DNA from: Variovorax gossypii
Lineage (GTDB): Bacteria > Pseudomonadota > Gammaproteobacteria > Burkholderiales > Burkholderiaceae_C
Length of the DNA stretch: 64,000 bases
Assembly: GCF_003965815.1 (NCBI RefSeq)
Contig: NZ_RXOE01000006.1
Coordinates: forward strand, 186,001-250,000
Direction of reading: 5' to 3'
The notes under the pieces: generated by a model
Told to the model about the DNA's origin: nothing
The model's input: only the letters and a program-made list of their open reading frames with translations
Databases searched by the model: none
Shown here: one piece after another, positions 23,759 through 32,102 of the stretch
How positions within the stretch are numbered: position 1 is the first letter of the stretch
Layout: each line of letters begins with the position of its first letter
Translations under genes and position numbers: made by a program

Positions 23759-24754
23759 ATGAGCTTCACGCGCCGCCAGATCCTGCAGACCACCAGTGCA
23801 TCCGCCTTGATGGCCAGCCTTGGCCAGAACGTCTTCGCGCAGGCGACGACGAACATCGAGACCGCGACCATCGTCACCGGCTTCGCGGCCGGCGGCACGT
23901 CCGACACCACCTGCCGCCGCCTGGCGACGAAGCTCGGCGGGGACTACGCGAAGACCGTGGTGGTGGAGAACCGCACCGGCGCGGGCGGCCAGATCGCCGT
24001 GGGCTACGTGAAGGGCAAGCCGGCCGACGGCAGCACCATCCTGCAGACGCCGACCTCGATCCTCACGATCTACCCGCACATCTACAAGAAGCTGCCGTAC
24101 GACCCGATGGTCGACATCACGCCGGTCAGCCTGGCCTGCATCTTCGACTTCGGCTTCGCCGTGGGCCCGGCCGTGCCCGCCAGCGTGAAGACCGTGCCCG
24201 AGTTCCTGGCATGGGCCAAGGCGAACCCGGCAGGCGCCAACTACGGCTCGCCGGCCGCCGGCTCCACGCCGCACTTCATCGGCGCTCTGCTGGGCAAGAA
24301 GGGCGAGGTCGAGCTCAAGCACGCGGCCTACCGCGGCACGCAGCCGGCCATGCTCGACCTGCTGGGCGGCAACATTTCGGCGGTATCGGGCCCCATCGGC
24401 GACATCACGCAGCACCTGCCCACCGGCAAGGTGCGCATCCTGGGCGTGTCGGGCGCCAAGCGCAGCCGCTTCGCGCCCGAAGTGCCCACCTTCGGCGAAC
24501 AGGGCCTGAAGGACATGGCGCACAGCGAGTGGTTCGCCTTCTTCCTGCCGGCCAAGGCCTCGCCCGAGCTGGTGGCGAAGCTGAACGCCGCGATGAAGAG
24601 CGCGCTCGCGCAGAAGGACGTGATCGACGGCCTCGGCACCTTCGGCCTGGAAGCGATGTCTTCCACGCCGGCCGAGCTGACCGAACTGCTGAAGAAAGAC
24701 ACCGCCAAGTGGGCGCCGATCGTGAAAGAGGTCGGCTTCACCGCGGAGGGTTGA
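23759..24754 (+). CDS. Bug/TctC family periplasmic substrate-binding protein
   Basis: This 331-residue Bug-family receptor has the start MSFTRRQILQTTSASA, a Tat-like signal ending near NVFAQA (about residue 29). The mature part has IVTGFAAGGTSDTTCRRLA and a VENRTGAGGQIAVGYV stretch. It differs from the other three Bug proteins of the window in these signature positions, suggesting another ligand. It lies between the IlvD/Edd dehydratase and the class II aldolase gene, with a ggagaga ribosome site. It probably feeds the small pathway formed by these neighbours. Confidence 0.92.
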   Translation: MSFTRRQILQTTSASALMASLGQNVFAQATTNIETATIVTGFAAGGTSDTTCRRLATKLGGDYAKTVVVENRTGAGGQIAVGYVKGKPADGSTILQTPTSILTIYPHIYKKLPYDPMVDITPVSLACIFDFGFAVGPAVPASVKTVPEFLAWAKANPAGANYGSPAAGSTPHFIGALLGKKGEVELKHAAYRGTQPAMLDLLGGNISAVSGPIGDITQHLPTGKVRILGVSGAKRSRFAPEVPTFGEQGLKDMAHSEWFAFFLPAKASPELVAKLNAAMKSALAQKDVIDGLGTFGLEAMSSTPAELTELLKKDTAKWAPIVKEVGFTAEG

Positions 24755-24773
24755 AACACATGAAGGAACTGCC

Positions 24774-25574
24774 ATGAACACACTCGCCAATCCCGTGCCA
24801 TCGTCGACCTCGGCGCTGGTCCATCCCTCGATCCACCCGGACGAGCGCGCCGCGCGCGAAGAGCTCGCGGCCTGCTATCGCGTGTTCGCGATGCTGGGCT
24901 GGACGGAGATGATCTACAACCACATCACCGTTCGGCTGCCCGACAGCGTGACGGGTGGCGAGAAGCAGTTCCTCATCAATCCCTTCGGCCTGCACTACAG
25001 CGAGGTCACGGCCAGCAACCTGGTGAAGATCGACCTGCAGGGCAAGGTGCTCGACGGTTCGTCGTACCCGGTGAACCCGGCCGGCTTCACGGTGCATGCG
25101 GCGATTCACGACGGCCTGGAAGGCGCGCACTGCGTGATGCACACGCACACCACGGCCGGCGTGGCCGTGGCCTGCCTGCAGGGAGGCCTGCAGCAGACCA
25201 ATTTCTATACGGCGCAGCTGCACGGCATGGTGGCGTACCACGACTTCGAGGGCATCACCATCCATGCCGACGAAGGTCCGCGCCTCTTGAAGAGCATCGG
25301 CGACCGCAACGCGGTGATCCTGCGCAACCACGGCCTGCTGGCCTGGGGGCAGACGCTGCCGCAGACTTTTGCCATTCTTTGGACGCTGCAGCGCGCTTGC
25401 GAGATCCAGATGGCGACCTTCTCGATGGGCCAGGCGATTCCGGTGAGCGAGGAGATCGCGCGGCGCTGCACGCGCGACGCACTGCAGTTCAGCCCCGAGC
25501 ACGGCGCGGGCCAGGACGTGTTCAATGCGCTGGTGCGGCAGGTGGACCGCATCGATCCTTCCTACCGCAACTGA
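24774..25574 (+). CDS. Class II aldolase/adducin family protein
   Basis: This 266-residue metal-dependent protein is of the fuculose-aldolase/adducin fold (PF00596). Zinc-binding His residues are visible in MHTHTTAGVAVAC, and another in AVILRNHGLLAWG; the N-terminal part includes YNHITVRLP. Family members cleave or form aldol bonds of sugar phosphates, or decarboxylate or isomerise related compounds. With the IlvD/Edd dehydratase, a Bug receptor and a PanE-like reductase next to it, a role in hydroxy-acid or sugar-acid breakdown is likely. The exact substrate is unknown. Confidence 0.9.
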   Translation: MNTLANPVPSSTSALVHPSIHPDERAAREELAACYRVFAMLGWTEMIYNHITVRLPDSVTGGEKQFLINPFGLHYSEVTASNLVKIDLQGKVLDGSSYPVNPAGFTVHAAIHDGLEGAHCVMHTHTTAGVAVACLQGGLQQTNFYTAQLHGMVAYHDFEGITIHADEGPRLLKSIGDRNAVILRNHGLLAWGQTLPQTFAILWTLQRACEIQMATFSMGQAIPVSEEIARRCTRDALQFSPEHGAGQDVFNALVRQVDRIDPSYRN

Positions 25575-25593
25575 ACCGGAACGACCCAAGCTC

Positions 25594-26571
25594 ATGAAGA
25601 TCTGCATCTACGGCGCCGGCGCGATCGGCGGATGGATCGGCGTCGGCCTCGCCCAGGCGGGGGAGCGCCTCAACGTGGTGGCGCGAGGCGCCACGCTCGA
25701 AGCATTGCAGCGCGACGGCCTGTCGCTGATGCGCGGCGACGTGCGCACGCGCGTGCCGGTCAACGCGGTGGCCGACCCCGAGGCCCTGGGCGTCCAGGAC
25801 CTGGTGGTCATCGCGGTGAAGGCGCCCGCGCTGGCTGGCGTGGCCGAGCGCATCGGGCCGCTGATCGGCGCCGACACCATCGTGCTGGTGGCGATGAACG
25901 GCGTGCCGTGGTGGTTCCTGGAAGGCGGCTTCGGCGGCCCGATCACCGGCCACCGCCTCGCGGCCGTGGACCCCGACGGCGCCATCGCGCGCGCCATTCC
26001 GTCGCGCAACGTGGTCGGCTGCGTGGTGCACGCGAGCTGCTCGCTCGACGCGCCGGGCGTGGTCCGGCATCACTTCGGCAACGGGCTGATCATCGGCGAG
26101 CCCTCGGGCGAGGCCACGCCGCGCGTGCAGAAGCTGCTGGCGCTGCTGAAGAGCACCGGCATCGACACCACGCTGTCGCCGCAGATCCAGAAGGACGTGT
26201 GGTTCAAGCTGTGGGGCAACATGACGGTGAACCCGATCAGCGCCCTCACCGGCTGCACCACCGACCTGATCATGGGCGACGACTACGTGCGCGGCTTCAT
26301 CTCGGCGGTGATGCTGGAGGCCAAGGAGATCGGCCGGCGCATCGGCATCGAGATCACCCAGAGTCCGGAAGACCGGCACGAGATCACCAAGAAGCTGGGC
26401 GCGTTCAAGACTTCCATGCTGCAGGACGTGGAGGCCGGGCGCTCGGTGGAACTGGACGCGCTGGTGACGGTGGTGCGCGAACTGGGCGAGCTGACGGCGG
26501 TGGCCACGCCGTTCACCGACGCGCTGCTCGGCCTGGCGCGCCTGCGCACGCGGCAGCTCGGGCTGTACTGA
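25594..26571 (+). CDS. 2-dehydropantoate 2-reductase family (PanE/ApbA-like) oxidoreductase
   Basis: This 325-residue NAD(P)-dependent reductase has the Rossmann motif IYGAGAIGGWIG at the N terminus (residues ~4-15), LVVIAVKAPAL, a catalytic-Lys-type stretch KDVWFKLWGNMTVNPISALTG (about 205-225) and the all-alpha C-terminal domain with SMLQDVEAGRSVELDAL. It could be ketopantoate reductase, but the catabolic neighbours suggest a paralogue acting on another 2-keto acid. It ends the rightward catabolic series. A 197-bp gap follows. Confidence 0.88.
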   Translation: MKICIYGAGAIGGWIGVGLAQAGERLNVVARGATLEALQRDGLSLMRGDVRTRVPVNAVADPEALGVQDLVVIAVKAPALAGVAERIGPLIGADTIVLVAMNGVPWWFLEGGFGGPITGHRLAAVDPDGAIARAIPSRNVVGCVVHASCSLDAPGVVRHHFGNGLIIGEPSGEATPRVQKLLALLKSTGIDTTLSPQIQKDVWFKLWGNMTVNPISALTGCTTDLIMGDDYVRGFISAVMLEAKEIGRRIGIEITQSPEDRHEITKKLGAFKTSMLQDVEAGRSVELDALVTVVRELGELTAVATPFTDALLGLARLRTRQLGLY

Positions 26572-26768
26572 TCCCCGGGGCGGGATCGCCGATCGGGGCC
26601 GGCCGGCGCCAGTCAGGCCGCGCACAGGTTCGGCTCGCAGACTGAAGAACGACGGGTTGGGGGTTGCGGGGGGCCGCAAACCCTGTACACCCGCGTTTCT
26701 TCTTGGGCTATCCTCTCGCCACTCAAAATGCACGTAGCGATTTATTACACACCACCAAGGCTGCCTGC

Positions 26769-26996
26769 ATGTCTGAGAACAAGGGGAGACGGATGCGTTT
26801 GATCTTCATCGAGCTGCTGGTGGCGCTGGTGTTGCTGCCCATCAGCGGCCTGTTCTGGTGGTGGGCCTTCGGCATGGGCGGCCTCGCCGTGGCCGGCTTC
26901 GTGGTGGTTGCCGGCGGCGCGCTCTACCTCGTCGTGCGGGGCGTGCGCTCGGCCAAGAACCAGCTCGGCCACCCCGGCGACGACCGCGAGCAATGA
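26769..26996 (+). CDS. Small membrane protein of unknown function
   Basis: This 75-residue protein has two predicted membrane helices (LIFIELLVALVLLPISGLFWWW and GGLAVAGFVVVAGGALYLVV) and a charged C-terminal tail. The start at 26769 has weak ribosome-site context; MRLIFIE at residue 9 is an alternative. No family is recognised. It lies alone between the catabolic region and the non-coding stretch before the polysaccharide cluster. Codon use is normal for the window, which supports it as a real gene. Confidence 0.6.
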   Translation: MSENKGRRMRLIFIELLVALVLLPISGLFWWWAFGMGGLAVAGFVVVAGGALYLVVRGVRSAKNQLGHPGDDREQ

Positions 26997-27943
26997 GCCG
27001 CGGGGCCTGCAACGGGCCCCATTTCGCAGCCCGGCACAGAAACATTCGCATTCAATTCGCCGGGGTTCGGCACAATATTTCTCCTGTATTTGGCGCCTCG
27101 AGCGGCAGTGGCAGCCGCTCATGAACCCTTTTTTCTGATTTATCCGATCCTTTGCACCGGTCGGCCCCGGTTTCAATGATCGGTAATATGAAACATATTC
27201 CGGCTCCAGGAATTGCGGGCATCAACAGGCAATACAAAAGTCTTGCCCGGCTCCGAGCAAATCAGAACCCGTACGGAATACGCTCCAGATTAGCCTGAAA
27301 TCATTCTTCGGCTTCATGGAACGCCATTGCACGCAGTTGGTGCTTTCAGCCCCGTCGAGGGGCGCTCAATTTCCGGATTAATTAGAAAAACGTACTGTCT
27401 GCCGGATTCCGCAGCATTCCAGTCGATCATTGCCTCGCCGAAGCCATTTGTTGCCTCCGGCAGGCACTTTGATGTTCCCGGCCCACGGCTTGTCAGCCGC
27501 CTCCTACCGGGACACATTTCTTTACAAATTCGAACGCAATATCAAAAACCCTATACAACCTGACTTTGTGGATCGAAAACCACAATCTCCCGGCTGTGCG
27601 GGGTAATAAATAGGTCGCAATTTCCGGCCTTCGGAACAGCCTGCAAAACGGGCATTCCTCGCCTCATTTCCCCAGTGAAAACAGACAGGCGACAGGCCTG
27701 CCGGAACATGACCCTGTGGCTGGCGTGGTCGACGCACGAATAGACACGTCACTTGCGTCTACTCCACCAAAAAGTTGCCTTGCGAAGGCAGCGACAATTC
27801 GCGCTCTCGCCGACCTGCCGATAAATCGTCGACTGCCCGGAATAAACCTCCCTCAATAAAAAGAATTAACCGGCGCAATCGATGCCAAATCAGGCTCGGG
27901 CTTTGCATGTGCAATCGCAGTTTTTGAAATAACCAAGTTCGCA
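26997..27943. other. Long non-coding stretch upstream of the polysaccharide cluster
   Basis: These 947 bp are clearly richer in A+T than the surroundings and contain only short open frames without family resemblance or consistent codon use. Small inverted repeats are present: gagcggc / gccgctc at 27100-27120 followed by a T run, gcccc-gtcga-ggggc near 27347-27361, and tgcctt-gcg-aaggca at 27776-27790. It probably holds the promoter and control sites of wza, and may also be a remnant of insertion of the cluster. I see no supportable gene. Confidence 0.6.
27100..27135 (+). terminator. Possible terminator downstream of the small membrane protein gene
   Basis: The stem gagcggc / gccgctc with a 7-base loop is followed, after atgaaccc, by ttttttc. 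The T run is displaced by eight bases from the stem, so termination is possible but not certain. It lies about 100 bp after the end of the 75-residue membrane protein gene. Confidence 0.4.
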
Positions 27944-29125
27944 ATGGAGTTCCATTTGACCCGCTACCTGTACCTGACGGGGTGGATCGCCGCCCTGGCC
28001 GGTGCGCTGGCGCTTCAGGGCTGCGCGCCGGGCTTCGGCTCGGTGGTGGCCTACGAGCCCGACCAGAGTCCCGCGCCGGCCCTCGCGGCCGACGGCATGC
28101 CGGCCGAAGGCGGGCTGGTGCCGATCTCGCCGAGCCTCATCCGGGCCATGGCCGACGCGCGACCCACTGCCGTTCCGCCGGACGTGAAGGCGCTGTTCGG
28201 CGAAGCGCCGGTCTACACCATCGGGCCGGGCGACGTGGTGGGCGTGGTCGTCTACGACCACCCCGAGTTGCTGCCCCACGCCGGCGCCGTGATCTCCCAG
28301 CAGGTGGACCCCACCGGCATCAGCGTGGCGCCCGGCTTCATCGTCGACGCCTCGGGACAGATCAGCTTTCCGTACATCGGGCGCGTGAAGATGCAGGGCC
28401 TGACCGAGATCGAGGCCTCCGACCTGATCGCCAAGCAGATCGCCAGGTACATCAAGGATCCGCAGGTGACGGTGCGCATCCAGTCCTTCAGAAGCCGCCG
28501 CGCCTTCGTGGAAGGCGAGGTGAACTCGCCGGGGCTGCAGATCTTCACCGACGTGCCGATGACGCTGGCCGAGGCGCTCAACCGCGCCGGCGGCATCACG
28601 GCCGCGGGCGACCGCTCGTTCATCACGCTCACGCGCGGCGACAGGACCACGCTCATCGACCTGCCGAAGCTGCAGGACATCGGCGTCGGCGCCAGCCGCA
28701 TCCCGCTTCAGAGCGGCGACGTGGTGCAGGTGCGCAACCGCGACGAGAGCAAGGTGTTCGTGATGGGCGAAGTGCTCAAGCCTTCCGCGCTGACCATGCA
28801 CAACGGCAAGCTCAGCCTCAACGAGGCGCTGGGCGAGGCCGGCAGTGCGAACCTGGGCACCGCGAACACGGGGCAGATCTACGTCGTGCGCAACGGCGGC
28901 GGCAGCAACGACGCCGGCGGCGCCAGGAGCACGCCGGCCGTCTTCCATCTCAACGCGAAGAACCCCGCCGCGCTCGCGCTGGCCGACCGCTTTCCGCTGC
29001 AGCCGCGCGACGTGGTCTACATCGACTCCGTGCCGCTGGTCACCTGGTACCGGGTGGCCAGCCTGATCCTGCCGGCGACCCAGGCGCTCTACAACAGCGA
29101 CCAGGTCTACATGAACCACCGATGA
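27944..29125 (+). CDS. wza: Polysaccharide export outer-membrane lipoprotein (Wza-type)
   Basis: Wza-type proteins form the octameric outer-membrane channel for capsule or exopolysaccharide export. The 393-residue protein has a signal peptide with lipobox LQGC (Cys27), then the polysaccharide export domain (YTIGPGDVVGVVVYDHPEL; ISFPYIGRVKMQGLTEIEASDLIAKQI; VTVRIQSFRSRRAFVEGEV) and SLBB-type repeats (LAEALNRAGGIT; FVMGEVLKPSA). The ATG at 27944 has no clear ribosome site; a TTG at 27956 has ggag six bases upstream and is a credible alternative start. It overlaps wzb by atga. Confidence 0.94.
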   Translation: MEFHLTRYLYLTGWIAALAGALALQGCAPGFGSVVAYEPDQSPAPALAADGMPAEGGLVPISPSLIRAMADARPTAVPPDVKALFGEAPVYTIGPGDVVGVVVYDHPELLPHAGAVISQQVDPTGISVAPGFIVDASGQISFPYIGRVKMQGLTEIEASDLIAKQIARYIKDPQVTVRIQSFRSRRAFVEGEVNSPGLQIFTDVPMTLAEALNRAGGITAAGDRSFITLTRGDRTTLIDLPKLQDIGVGASRIPLQSGDVVQVRNRDESKVFVMGEVLKPSALTMHNGKLSLNEALGEAGSANLGTANTGQIYVVRNGGGSNDAGGARSTPAVFHLNAKNPAALALADRFPLQPRDVVYIDSVPLVTWYRVASLILPATQALYNSDQVYMNHR

Positions 29126-29577
29126 GATCCGTGCTGACCGTCTGCATCGGCAACATCTGCCGAAGCCCCATGGCCGAGGGCCTGCTCGCGGCGGGACTGC
29201 CGGGGCTGCGCGTGTTCTCCGCGGGCACCGGTGCGCTCATCGGCAAGCCCGCCGACGCCAAGGCCCAGGCGCTCATGAAGAAGCGCGGCCTCGACATCTC
29301 GGGCCACGTCGCGCAGCAGGTGAGCCAGCTGCTGTGCCGGCAGGCCGACCTGATCCTGGTGATGGACCGCGATCAGCGCCGCCACCTCGAGTCGACCTAC
29401 CCCTTCGTGCGCGGCAAGGTGTTCCGCATCGCCGAATTCGACGGGCACGACGTGCCCGATCCCTATGGAAAAGACGAAGCCGCGTTCGAGCACGCCCTGG
29501 CGCTGATCGATGCCGGCACCCGCGCATGGATCGACCGCATTCTGAAAATCACAAAACCCGAGCAGCAAACGACATGA
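29122..29577 (+). CDS. wzb: Low-molecular-weight protein-tyrosine phosphatase (Wzb-type)
   Basis: Wzb dephosphorylates the tyrosine kinase Wzc, and this cycling is needed for polymer assembly. The 151-residue protein has the active-site P loop CIGNICRS with nucleophile Cys8 and Arg14, and the general-acid Asp in VPDPYGKD. The length is normal for the family. It is translationally coupled on both sides: its ATG overlaps the wza stop and its stop overlaps the wzc start. The order wza-wzb-wzc is the classical one for group 1 capsule and colanic acid loci. Confidence 0.95.
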   Translation: MRSVLTVCIGNICRSPMAEGLLAAGLPGLRVFSAGTGALIGKPADAKAQALMKKRGLDISGHVAQQVSQLLCRQADLILVMDRDQRRHLESTYPFVRGKVFRIAEFDGHDVPDPYGKDEAAFEHALALIDAGTRAWIDRILKITKPEQQTT

Positions 29578-31835
29578 ACGCAACCCAGCAAGCCGCGCTG
29601 CCGCTGCAAGCCATGGAAGAGGATGGTGATGGCATCAACCTGGCCGAGTACCTGGACATCCTGATCGACAACCGCTGGCTCGTCGCGGCCATCGCCGTCG
29701 TGGCCGTGCTGCTGGGCACGGCGTACGCCTTTCTCGGCAAGCCGGTCTACGAAGGCAACGTCGCGGTGCAGGTCGAAGACTCCGGCAACTCGGCCGGGAG
29801 CTTCCTGGGCGATGCGGCCTCTTCGCTGCTGAGCGTGAAGACGCCGGCCGCGGGCGAGATCGAAATACTTCGCTCGCGCGCCATCCTCGGCAAGGCGGTG
29901 GAGAACACCAAGCTCTACATCAGCGCCCGGCCGCGCTACGCGCCCTTCGTGGGCAGCTGGCTCGCGCGCCGCGCCACCGAGCTTTCGGACCCCGGCTTCA
30001 TGGGGCTCTCGGGCTACGTGACGGGCACCGAGAAGATCCTCGTGCCGAAGTTCGACGTGCCCGTCGACTTCGAGGACAAGAAGTTCACGCTGACCCTCGG
30101 CACCGACGGCCAGTACGAGCTGAGCAACCCGGACATCGACACACCCATGAAGGGCCGCATCGGCACCCTGATGGAAGCGAAGGTGCCGGGCGTTCCCAAC
30201 GGCAACCTGAGCCTGATGGTCACGAGCATCGAGGCCAAGCCCGGCGCGCAGTTCGTGCTCGTGCGGTCTTCGACGCAGCTCACGCTGCTGGCGCTGCAGG
30301 ACGCGCTCAAGGTGGTCGAGAAGGGCAAGCAGTCGGGCGTGCTCGACGTGAGCTGGAAGAACCCCGACGCCGAGAAGCTCACGCAGCTGCTCAACGAGAT
30401 CGGCCGGCTCTACGTGCGCCAGAACATGGAGCGCAAGGCGGCCGAGGCGGAGAAGACGCTGGGCTTCCTCGACGGAGCCCTGCCGCAGTTCAAGAAGCAG
30501 CTCGAGCAGTCGGAAGACATCTACAACCGCTACCGCAACCAGAACGGCACCGTCAGCCTCGACGACGAGGCGAAGAACGCGCTGACCCAGACGGTCGACC
30601 TGCAGTCCAAGCTGCTCGAGGCGGAGCAGAAGCGGCGCGAGCTCACGTCGCGCTTCACGAGCGAGCATCCCAACGTGCAGACGCTGGACGCGCAGGTCGC
30701 CGCCTGGAAGAGCGCGCTGGCCACCGTCGACGCGCGCATCCGCAAGATGCCCGAGCTGCAGCAGAACACGGTGCGCATGCAGCGCGACATCAAGGTGAAC
30801 ACCGACCTGTACGTGTCGCTGCTCAACAGCTCGCTGCAGATGCGGCTGGCCAAGGAGGGCAAGGTGGGCAACGTTCGCCTGCTCGACGAGGCCATCGTTC
30901 CGGAAGAACCGGTGTGGCCCAAGCGGCCGCTGGTCATCGCGCTGGCGGCGATCCTCGGGCTGGCCGCCGGCTTCGGCGCCGCGATCGCGCGCAGCTCCTT
31001 CTTCGGCGGCATCCGCAATCCGGCCGAGATCGAGAACCACACCGGCCTCAACGTCTACAGCAGCGTTCCGCTCAGCGCCGCGCAGCGCACCATCGACAGG
31101 AACATCGAGAACAAGCTTGCCGGCAAGCACGTGCTCGCACACCTTCAGCCGGAGGACCCGGCGGTGGAAAGCCTGCGCAGCCTGCGCACGGCGCTGCAGT
31201 TCGCGATGCTGGAGGCGACCAACAACCGCCTGCTCATCTCGGGCGCGACGCCCGGCGTTGGCAAGACCTTCATCTCGGTCAACTTCGCGGCGATCACCGC
31301 GGCCACCGGAAAGCGCGTGCTGCTGATAGATGCCGACCTGCGCAAGGGCCGGGTCAGCCAGTTCTTCTCGATCCCGCGCTCCTCCGGCCTGTCGGAACTG
31401 ATCGCCGGGACGCTGGACTTCAAGCAGGCCATCCGCCCCGCCGTGCTGCCCAACCTGGACATCATGACCACGGGGGTGCTGCCGCCGAACCCGGCGGAGC
31501 TGCTGACCAGCGAGTCCTTCGTGCACGTGCTGGAAAAGCTGTCGCCGCAGTACGACCTCGTGGTCATCGACACCGCCCCGGTCCTGGTGGCCGCCGACAC
31601 CGCCTCGGTGGCGCCGCTCGCCAGCACCCTGCTGCTCGTGGCACGAGCCGAAAAGACCCAGCTGGGCGAATTGAACGAAACCGTCAGAAGGCTCGCCCAT
31701 GCGGGCAGAACTGTAAATGGCGTAATTCTGAATGCTATTGATTTAAGCCGCCGCCACGCTGGAAGCGGGGGTTACAAATACGGCGCTTACAAACAGTTGC
31801 AATACACATACAATACCAACAGGGATTCCACTTAG
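29574..31835 (+). CDS. wzc: Polysaccharide co-polymerase and tyrosine autokinase (Wzc-type)
   Basis: Wzc is an inner-membrane chain-length regulator with a cytoplasmic BY-kinase domain. The 753-residue protein has a first membrane helix near residues 35-55 after the Wzz-type NLAEYLDILIDNRWLVA, a large periplasmic part with coiled coil, a second helix near 445-465 (RPLVIALAAILGLAAGFGAAIA), and a kinase domain with Walker A GATPGVGKTFIS, Walker A' LLIDADLRKG and Walker B LVVIDTAP. The C-terminal tyrosine cluster GGYKYGAYKQLQYTYN supplies the autophosphorylation sites. The start overlaps the wzb stop. The sequence after the gene turns AT-rich. Confidence 0.95.
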   Translation: MNATQQAALPLQAMEEDGDGINLAEYLDILIDNRWLVAAIAVVAVLLGTAYAFLGKPVYEGNVAVQVEDSGNSAGSFLGDAASSLLSVKTPAAGEIEILRSRAILGKAVENTKLYISARPRYAPFVGSWLARRATELSDPGFMGLSGYVTGTEKILVPKFDVPVDFEDKKFTLTLGTDGQYELSNPDIDTPMKGRIGTLMEAKVPGVPNGNLSLMVTSIEAKPGAQFVLVRSSTQLTLLALQDALKVVEKGKQSGVLDVSWKNPDAEKLTQLLNEIGRLYVRQNMERKAAEAEKTLGFLDGALPQFKKQLEQSEDIYNRYRNQNGTVSLDDEAKNALTQTVDLQSKLLEAEQKRRELTSRFTSEHPNVQTLDAQVAAWKSALATVDARIRKMPELQQNTVRMQRDIKVNTDLYVSLLNSSLQMRLAKEGKVGNVRLLDEAIVPEEPVWPKRPLVIALAAILGLAAGFGAAIARSSFFGGIRNPAEIENHTGLNVYSSVPLSAAQRTIDRNIENKLAGKHVLAHLQPEDPAVESLRSLRTALQFAMLEATNNRLLISGATPGVGKTFISVNFAAITAATGKRVLLIDADLRKGRVSQFFSIPRSSGLSELIAGTLDFKQAIRPAVLPNLDIMTTGVLPPNPAELLTSESFVHVLEKLSPQYDLVVIDTAPVLVAADTASVAPLASTLLLVARAEKTQLGELNETVRRLAHAGRTVNGVILNAIDLSRRHAGSGGYKYGAYKQLQYTYNTNRDST

Positions 31836-31897
31836 ACCGACTGAATTGGAGTTAAATTCAAAATCATGCGACGGATTTCAGCCTGGCGCATCGATTA

Positions 31898-31914
31898 AAT
31901 ACTCAAATAGTATT
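31898..31914. repeat. Inverted repeat in the wzc-sugar transferase gap
   Basis: Perfect 6-bp arms aatact / agtatt with a 5-base spacer lie about 60 bp after wzc. The symmetry and AT content suit a regulator site as well as a weak hairpin. It is the first of four inverted repeats in this gap. Confidence 0.45.
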
Positions 31915-31925
31915 CGGAATAAAAA

Positions 31926-31961
31926 GGCATTACAAATGACTGCTAGTTCATTCGTATTGCC
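31926..31961. terminator. Long hairpin after wzc, possible terminator or attenuator
   Basis: The 14-bp arms ggcattacaaatga / tcattcgtattgcc pair with two mismatches around an 8-base loop. A run of five A precedes the left arm, so on the minus strand it has the form of a terminator; on the plus strand only tt follows. It may separate wza-wzb-wzc from the downstream genes, or act as an attenuator. Confidence 0.5.
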
Positions 31962-32002
31962 TTCATCGAGTCATTTGGCCGCGCAATAGTTTCTGCACCG
32001 CA

Positions 32003-32033
32003 GACACTAAGAGGCATTTGTGCGGGTAGTGTC
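32003..32033 (+). promoter_or_regulatory. Leader inverted repeat with an ops-like core
   Basis: Perfect 7-bp arms gacacta / tagtgtc enclose 17 bases. The right side includes gcgggtagtgt, which resembles the ops element (ggcggtagcgt) of RfaH-controlled polysaccharide operons at 8 of 11 positions. The match may be chance; no RfaH gene is in the window. Confidence 0.3.
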
Positions 32034-32065
32034 GGCCAAAAATACAGGGCCATAACCGAGGATCT

Positions 32066-32081
32066 GCGGGCATTTGCCCGC
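32066..32081 (+). repeat. Hairpin directly before the sugar transferase start region
   Basis: A perfect 7-bp stem gcgggca / tgcccgc with a 2-base loop ends immediately before the upstream ATG at 32082. A stem this close would hide that ATG, and argues for the next ATG (32103) as the true start, or for translational control. Confidence 0.5.
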
Positions 32082-32102
32082 ATGAGGAAAGGTGCGTCAA
32101 AA

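Noticed and set aside
27314..27563. Small open frames on both strands in the gap before wza
   Set aside because: No ribosome sites, no family resemblance and no coding-type composition.
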